Assembly: GCF_900066015.1 (NCBI RefSeq)
Contig: NZ_LN890655.1
Span: 2,954,726 to 3,018,725, forward strand
Direction: 5' to 3'
Length of the DNA stretch: 64,000 nt
DNA from: Candidatus Promineifilum breve
Lineage (GTDB): Bacteria > Chloroflexota > Anaerolineae > Promineifilales > Promineifilaceae
Shown: positions 60,838 to 64,000 of the stretch, piece after piece
How positions within the stretch are numbered: position 1 is the stretch's first letter
Layout: the number at the start of each line of letters is the position of its first letter
Made by a program: the position numbers and the translations under genes
Notes under the pieces: model-generated
Seen by the model: the letters and a program-made list of their open reading frames with translations, nothing else
Databases searched by the model: none
Told to the model about the DNA's origin: nothing

Positions 60838-62205
60838 ATGTCTTTGACCGAAGCCATCATTACCTACCACGATCTGTTGACCGACGACGTTGCCGCCGAT
60901 TCGCAGGCGCAACTGGACGATCAAATGCACTCGCGCGGGTTGTTCTTTGGGCCGCGGCCGTTGTGCTCGGTGTTGCGTCCGCGCTTTCTGACGCCGGAGC
61001 AATACACCTACTTGCGCCACGCCATTCGGCCGCTGTTGCGCGCCTTCGAGAAGATCTCCCATCTGGCCGTGGCCGACGCCGACTTTCGCGCCCAGTTCGG
61101 CCTGTTCGATTGGGAAGAGTCGCTCATCCACATCGACCCCGGCTTCAAGGTTCATTCGCCGCTCAGCCGGGTCGACTCCTTCTTCATCACCGACGGCCAA
61201 AATATGTCGCTGAAGTTCACCGAGAACAACGCCGAAGTGCCGGCGGCTTCGGCCTACAACGACGTGCTCAACAGCGCCTTTTTCGGCTTGCGCGTCATGG
61301 GACAATTCCTGAAAACCTATTCGGTGCGCTCCATCCCCACCCGCCATAGCGTGATGCACGTGCTGCTGGAATGCTGGCGGCAATTTTCGGGCGGCAAACG
61401 GGGCAACAAGCCGCAGATCGCCATCCTCGACTGGGAGGAAGTGCCCACCCGCAGCGAGTTCGAGCTATTCGTGGCCTACTTCAAATCCCAGGGATTGACG
61501 GCGCAGATCGTCGATCCGCGCACGGTGGAATATCGCAACGGGGGTTTGTATGATGGCGACTACCGCATCGACCTCATCTACAAGCGGGTGCTCATCACCG
61601 AATTGATCGAGCGCATGGGCATCGATAATCCCGTCGTCCACGCCGTGCGCGACCACGCGGTGTGCATGGTCAACCCGTTCATCTGCAAGATTCTCTTCAA
61701 GAAGGCCGCGCTGGCCGTGCTCAGCGACGAACGCAATGCCGCCATTTATGCCGCCGACGAGGCGACCGCCATCCGCGAGCACATCCCCTGGACGCGCATC
61801 GTCGAGGAGCGGACGACGACCTATAAGGGGTTGCCGGTCGATCTGATCCCCTTTATCCAGAAATATCGGGAGCAGTTTGTGCTGAAGCCCAATGATGATT
61901 ACGGTGGGCACGGCATCGTGCTGGGCTGGCAGACCAACAGCAGCGGTTGGGAAGCGGCGCTACAGACGGCGATGGAGATACCTTACGTCGTTCAGGAGCG
62001 CGTGCCCATCCCTAACGAACCGTATCCGAGTATGGTCGACGGCAAGTTGCAGATCTACAACCGCATGTTGGACACCGCGCCGTTCACTTTCCACGGCGAG
62101 TACACCGACGGTTGCCTGACGCGCCTATCGACCGACCCCCTGCTCAATGTAACGGCCGGCGGCGGCTCCACCGTGCCGACGTTTATCGTTGAGAAGCGGG
62201 AGTAA
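60838..62205 (+). CDS. Circularly permuted ATP-grasp ligase
   Basis: 455 aa. The acidic metal-binding segment MSLKFTENNAEVPAASAYND lies near residues 123-142, in front of the Lys and Gly-rich loop FVLKPNDDYGGHGIVLGW (K350), which is the reverse of the normal ATP-grasp order. The middle (about 190-330) carries DLIYKRVLITELIERMG and a conserved VVHAVRDHAVCMVNPF. The C-terminal YVVQERVPIPNEPYPS completes the site. Family members include peptide-like and glutathionylspermidine-type synthetases. The product here is unknown. Cotranscribed with the previous gene. Confidence 0.8.
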   Translation: MSLTEAIITYHDLLTDDVAADSQAQLDDQMHSRGLFFGPRPLCSVLRPRFLTPEQYTYLRHAIRPLLRAFEKISHLAVADADFRAQFGLFDWEESLIHIDPGFKVHSPLSRVDSFFITDGQNMSLKFTENNAEVPAASAYNDVLNSAFFGLRVMGQFLKTYSVRSIPTRHSVMHVLLECWRQFSGGKRGNKPQIAILDWEEVPTRSEFELFVAYFKSQGLTAQIVDPRTVEYRNGGLYDGDYRIDLIYKRVLITELIERMGIDNPVVHAVRDHAVCMVNPFICKILFKKAALAVLSDERNAAIYAADEATAIREHIPWTRIVEERTTTYKGLPVDLIPFIQKYREQFVLKPNDDYGGHGIVLGWQTNSSGWEAALQTAMEIPYVVQERVPIPNEPYPSMVDGKLQIYNRMLDTAPFTFHGEYTDGCLTRLSTDPLLNVTAGGGSTVPTFIVEKRE

Positions 62206-62210
62206 AAGTT

Positions 62211-62298
62211 AGACCTGACAGGCGGGCGCACTCCCGTGCGCCCACTCCCGTGCGCCCACTCCCGTGCGCCCACTCCCGTGCGCCCACCTGTCAGGTCT
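62211..62298. repeat. AGACCTGACAGG palindrome around four 14-bp tandem units, family F copy 4
   Basis: Outer arms AGACCTGACAGG (62211-62222) and CCTGTCAGGTCT (62287-62298). Inside, the unit CTCCCGTGCGCCCA is repeated four times exactly (62231-62286). It follows the stop of the permuted ATP-grasp gene by 5 nt and may end that operon. Confidence 0.9.
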
Positions 62299-62309
62299 TA
62301 GAGATATGT

Positions 62310-62483
62310 TTAACTACCCGGCACGGTAATCATGGACAGGATCATGCTGATGACGATCATCACGCCGACGATGATCAGCAAAATCCGCGTCCAATTGATA
62401 TTCTTCTTCTTGGCCGCGGCTCCCTTGGTCGATTGATGCGACCGTGTGGCGGGTGTGCGGCGCTTCGGTTGCGACTTGCCCAT
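62310..62483 (-). CDS. 57-aa small membrane protein
   Basis: Basic N-terminal half (MGKSQPKRRTPATRSHQSTK, then AAAKKKNINWTR) followed by one C-terminal helix ILLIIVGVMIVISMILSM. A purine-rich GGAGAAGAAG precedes the ATG. A promoter core TGCTATACT at 62562-62570 gives a leader of about 70 nt. Looks like a tail-anchored small protein with a cytoplasmic basic tail; no family recognised. Longer upstream starts would pass through the leader and are rejected. Confidence 0.6.
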   Translation of the reverse strand: MGKSQPKRRTPATRSHQSTKGAAAKKKNINWTRILLIIVGVMIVISMILSMITVPGS

Positions 62484-62786
62484 ACTGTTCTTCTTCTCCG
62501 AGTCATTGATTTCAGCTCGCGTTGCCCCCATCGAGGGGCCACGCCGGCTGTGCAACGCCGAAGTATAGCAAAAACAGCCTCGCCCGCCCACGGCCCGCGC
62601 CTCTCCCGCGTGATTCCTAACCCGATTCTATAGCGATCAAAAGAGGAACGCGCCGCTCATAGAGCGGCGCGCCGGACGCGGTTGAGCCTGGAATGTCGCG
62701 TCCTGCCCCTTTTTTGGTTATGATTGTTGCCTGATTAATGCGACCGGCCTGGGATGAATCGGGCCGCGCAATACACGATCTAACGT
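62484..62786. other. Intergenic region between two divergent genes
   Basis: Holds the promoter for 62310 (62562-62570, minus strand). It also holds a perfect 9-bp hairpin GCGCCGCTC/GAGCGGCGC with loop ATA (62650-62670) and, near 62705-62735, CCCCTTTTTTGGTTATGATT. No gene or riboswitch recognised. The hairpin has no T-tract. Confidence 0.5.
62562..62570 (-). promoter_or_regulatory. Extended -10 promoter of the 57-aa gene
   Basis: Minus-strand TGCTATACT (-10 62562-62567, TGn 62568-62570); same core as in the fabF and GT39 promoters. No -35 element seen. Confidence 0.45.
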
Positions 62787-63341
62787 ATGAATGGCATCCT
62801 ATCCGGCACGGCTCTTGTTCTCGTCTATGGCGGCGTCGGCCTCATCGGTTTGGCGCTCATCAGCGGGGCCATCTTCTCGCTCCTGCGCAGCTTCACGCCC
62901 GGCCGCCAGACGCGACCCCAGGGGGCCACTCACCCCCTCTTCTCGCGCGCCGTAACCTACTCGCTGGGCCTCAGCGCGGCCGTCTTCGGCGTGGCCGGTC
63001 TGGTGGCCCATCTCCTCTTCCACGCCGCGCCGGACACCGGCATCCTGATCGCGCTGGCGCTGGGTCTGGTCGCGGGCTTCATCGCCCTGGCCATCCTCGT
63101 CTATTTGCCGGCGCGCGGCCGGGTCGAAGAGGAATTGATCGACTTCGACGCCGCCGGCCGCCGGGCCGAGGTCGTCATCACCATCCCGGTCAACGGCCTG
63201 GGGGAAGTGGTGCTGCGCCAGGGGGCGGAGCGCGTCAAGCTGGGGGCGCGTTCGGCCACCGGCCGGCCCATCCCCAGCGGCACGACGGTCGTCATCGAGC
63301 GCGTCACCAAGCGGGTGGCCGTCGTCAGTCCATTGCCATGA
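62787..63341 (+). CDS. NfeD-like membrane protein with OB-fold tail
   Basis: 184 aa. Three hydrophobic segments (about 5-33, 53-79 and 85-110), then a soluble tail (about 115-184) with an OB-fold pattern: RRAEVVITIPVNGLGEVVLR, SGTTVVIERVTKRVAVVSPL, resembling NfeD/YqiJ-like proteins that work with stomatin/flotillin. No stomatin gene is in the window. It ends in TGA overlapping the next start (ATGA). Confidence 0.65.
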   Translation: MNGILSGTALVLVYGGVGLIGLALISGAIFSLLRSFTPGRQTRPQGATHPLFSRAVTYSLGLSAAVFGVAGLVAHLLFHAAPDTGILIALALGLVAGFIALAILVYLPARGRVEEELIDFDAAGRRAEVVITIPVNGLGEVVLRQGAERVKLGARSATGRPIPSGTTVVIERVTKRVAVVSPLP

Positions 63342-64000
63342 TGCGCCGCCGTTTTCTAGCCTGGCTCGAAGCGCGGCCCATCTGGCTGACCATCGCTATC
63401 TCATTTGGGTTGCTACTGGTCGTCTGGCAGTTGCTGGTGGTCTGGGGCGATCTGCCGCCGTTCATCCTGCCCGGCCCGGTCGCCGTGGTGGCCGCGCTGA
63501 TCGATCTGATCGCCGACGGCCGCCTGTTGCGCCATGCGCTGGTCACGCTGAGCGAGGTCATCCCCGGGTTGGCGCTGGGCGCGGGCGTGGCCTTGCCGCT
63601 GGCCTATCTGCTGACCAAATCGCCGCTGGCCGAGCGGCTCATCTCGCCCTATCTCATCGCCTCGCAGGCCATCCCCATCATCGCCGTCGCCCCACTGCTG
63701 ACCATCTGGATTCAATCGTGGTACTGGTCGCGGGTATTGGTGGCGGCGCTGGTCGTCTTTTTCCCCATCCTGATCAACTCCATCGCCGGGCTGCGCTCCG
63801 TGCCCCGCGAGTTCTACGACCTGATGCGCTCGCTGCGGGCCGGTAAAGGTCAGGTCTTCCGCAAGCTGGAGTTGCCGGCGGCGCTGCCCACGGTGCTGGC
63901 CGGGCTGAAGGTGGGGGCCACGCTGGCCGTCATCGGCGCGCTGGTGGGCGAATTCGTCCAGCCCAAGAGCCAGGGGCTGGGCTTTTTGCTGGTCACGGCC
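63338..64000 (+). CDS. ABC transporter permease (SsuC/TauC/ThiX type), 3' truncated by window
   Basis: First 221 residues. Starts MMRRRFLAWLEARPIWLTIA; overlaps the NfeD-like stop by 4 nt. Helices at about 17-36, 65-90, 100-125 and 125-150. The cytoplasmic EAA-type loop that meets the ATPase is visible: EFYDLMRSLRAGKGQVFRKL, then ELPAALPTVLAGLKVG. Members import aliphatic sulfonates, nitrate, taurine or vitamin precursors (in Chloroflexi also riboflavin-like RibXY). The substrate is not decidable here; the ATPase and binding protein would lie beyond the right edge. Confidence 0.85.
   Translation, partial: MMRRRFLAWLEARPIWLTIAISFGLLLVVWQLLVVWGDLPPFILPGPVAVVAALIDLIADGRLLRHALVTLSEVIPGLALGAGVALPLAYLLTKSPLAERLISPYLIASQAIPIIAVAPLLTIWIQSWYWSRVLVAALVVFFPILINSIAGLRSVPREFYDLMRSLRAGKGQVFRKLELPAALPTVLAGLKVGATLAVIGALVGEFVQPKSQGLGFLLVTA

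Noticed and set aside
62231-62286. Four exact 14-bp direct repeats, possible CRISPR
   Set aside because: No unique spacers between the units and no cas genes; the block is enclosed in an AGACCTGACAGG palindrome of family F.
62649-62671. Perfect hairpin as a terminator
   Set aside because: No T-tract follows on either strand; noted only in the intergenic description.

Overview
The window looks like a chromosomal segment of a GC-rich, filament- or rod-forming member of the Chloroflexota (Anaerolineae/Ardenticatenia type, resembling Candidatus Promineofilum-like genomes). This placement is an inference. It rests on GC-rich codon use, Thr/Pro-rich lipoprotein linkers, an mreBCD-PBP2 block, many intergenic hairpin repeats, and the trio SCO1664/DUF3090/histidine-phosphatase shared with Actinobacteria. 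No rRNA, tRNA, CRISPR array, transposase or prophage was recognised.

Layout. 1-6.2 kb: 3' end of atpH, then a CDP-alcohol phosphatidyltransferase and lgt with an unusual inserted domain, a FlgD-Ig-like anchored protein, a PhnD-like lipoprotein and a GT2 glycosyltransferase. 6.3-13 kb: a SurA-like lipoprotein, hutI, an MFS permease, a CARDB protein, a degenerate CPBP-family membrane protein, a crotonase and a 55-aa membrane protein with its own promoter and terminator. 13-26 kb: an ABC exporter, a membrane-anchored HEXXH metalloprotease, trxB, the operon phosphatase-DUF3090-SCO1664-Sir2, and the shape/wall operon mreB-mreC-mreD-PBP2. 26-34 kb: exopolysaccharide genes (polyprenyl glycosylphosphotransferase and GT4), a LysM lipoprotein behind a twin palindrome, a Nudix hydrolase and a Lon-like protease. 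33.5-43.4 kb: SDRs, a GPH symporter, bcp, an MDR oxidoreductase, a 1119-aa PTPS_related membrane protein and pgm. 43.4-45.3 kb: a more AT-rich toxin-antitoxin island in which two toxins are decayed while their antitoxins are intact. 45.3-55.5 kb: cell-surface genes (two SdrD_B-like proteins, GT39, GT4, a TPR-like protein, a LuxR-TM-Kelch protein, an amidase and an L,D-transpeptidase). 55.5-64 kb: purA, a PRC-barrel protein, fabF, an esterase plus two ATP-grasp ligases, an NfeD-like protein and the start of an ABC permease.

Two signals run across the whole window. First, at least ten families of intergenic palindromes, each made of short degenerate direct repeats followed by their reverse complement. 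They sit at gene ends, supply start or stop codons, and have expanded in frame inside coding sequences. Second, several genes have a -10 box about 7-9 bases from the start codon, implying leaderless transcripts.

The best candidates for an undescribed system are the esterase/ATP-grasp/circularly permuted ATP-grasp operon (59.0-62.2 kb) and the LuxR-TM-six-bladed-Kelch transmembrane regulator next to peptidoglycan enzymes (51-55.5 kb). The rpoA-CTD-like insertion in Lgt is also notable.
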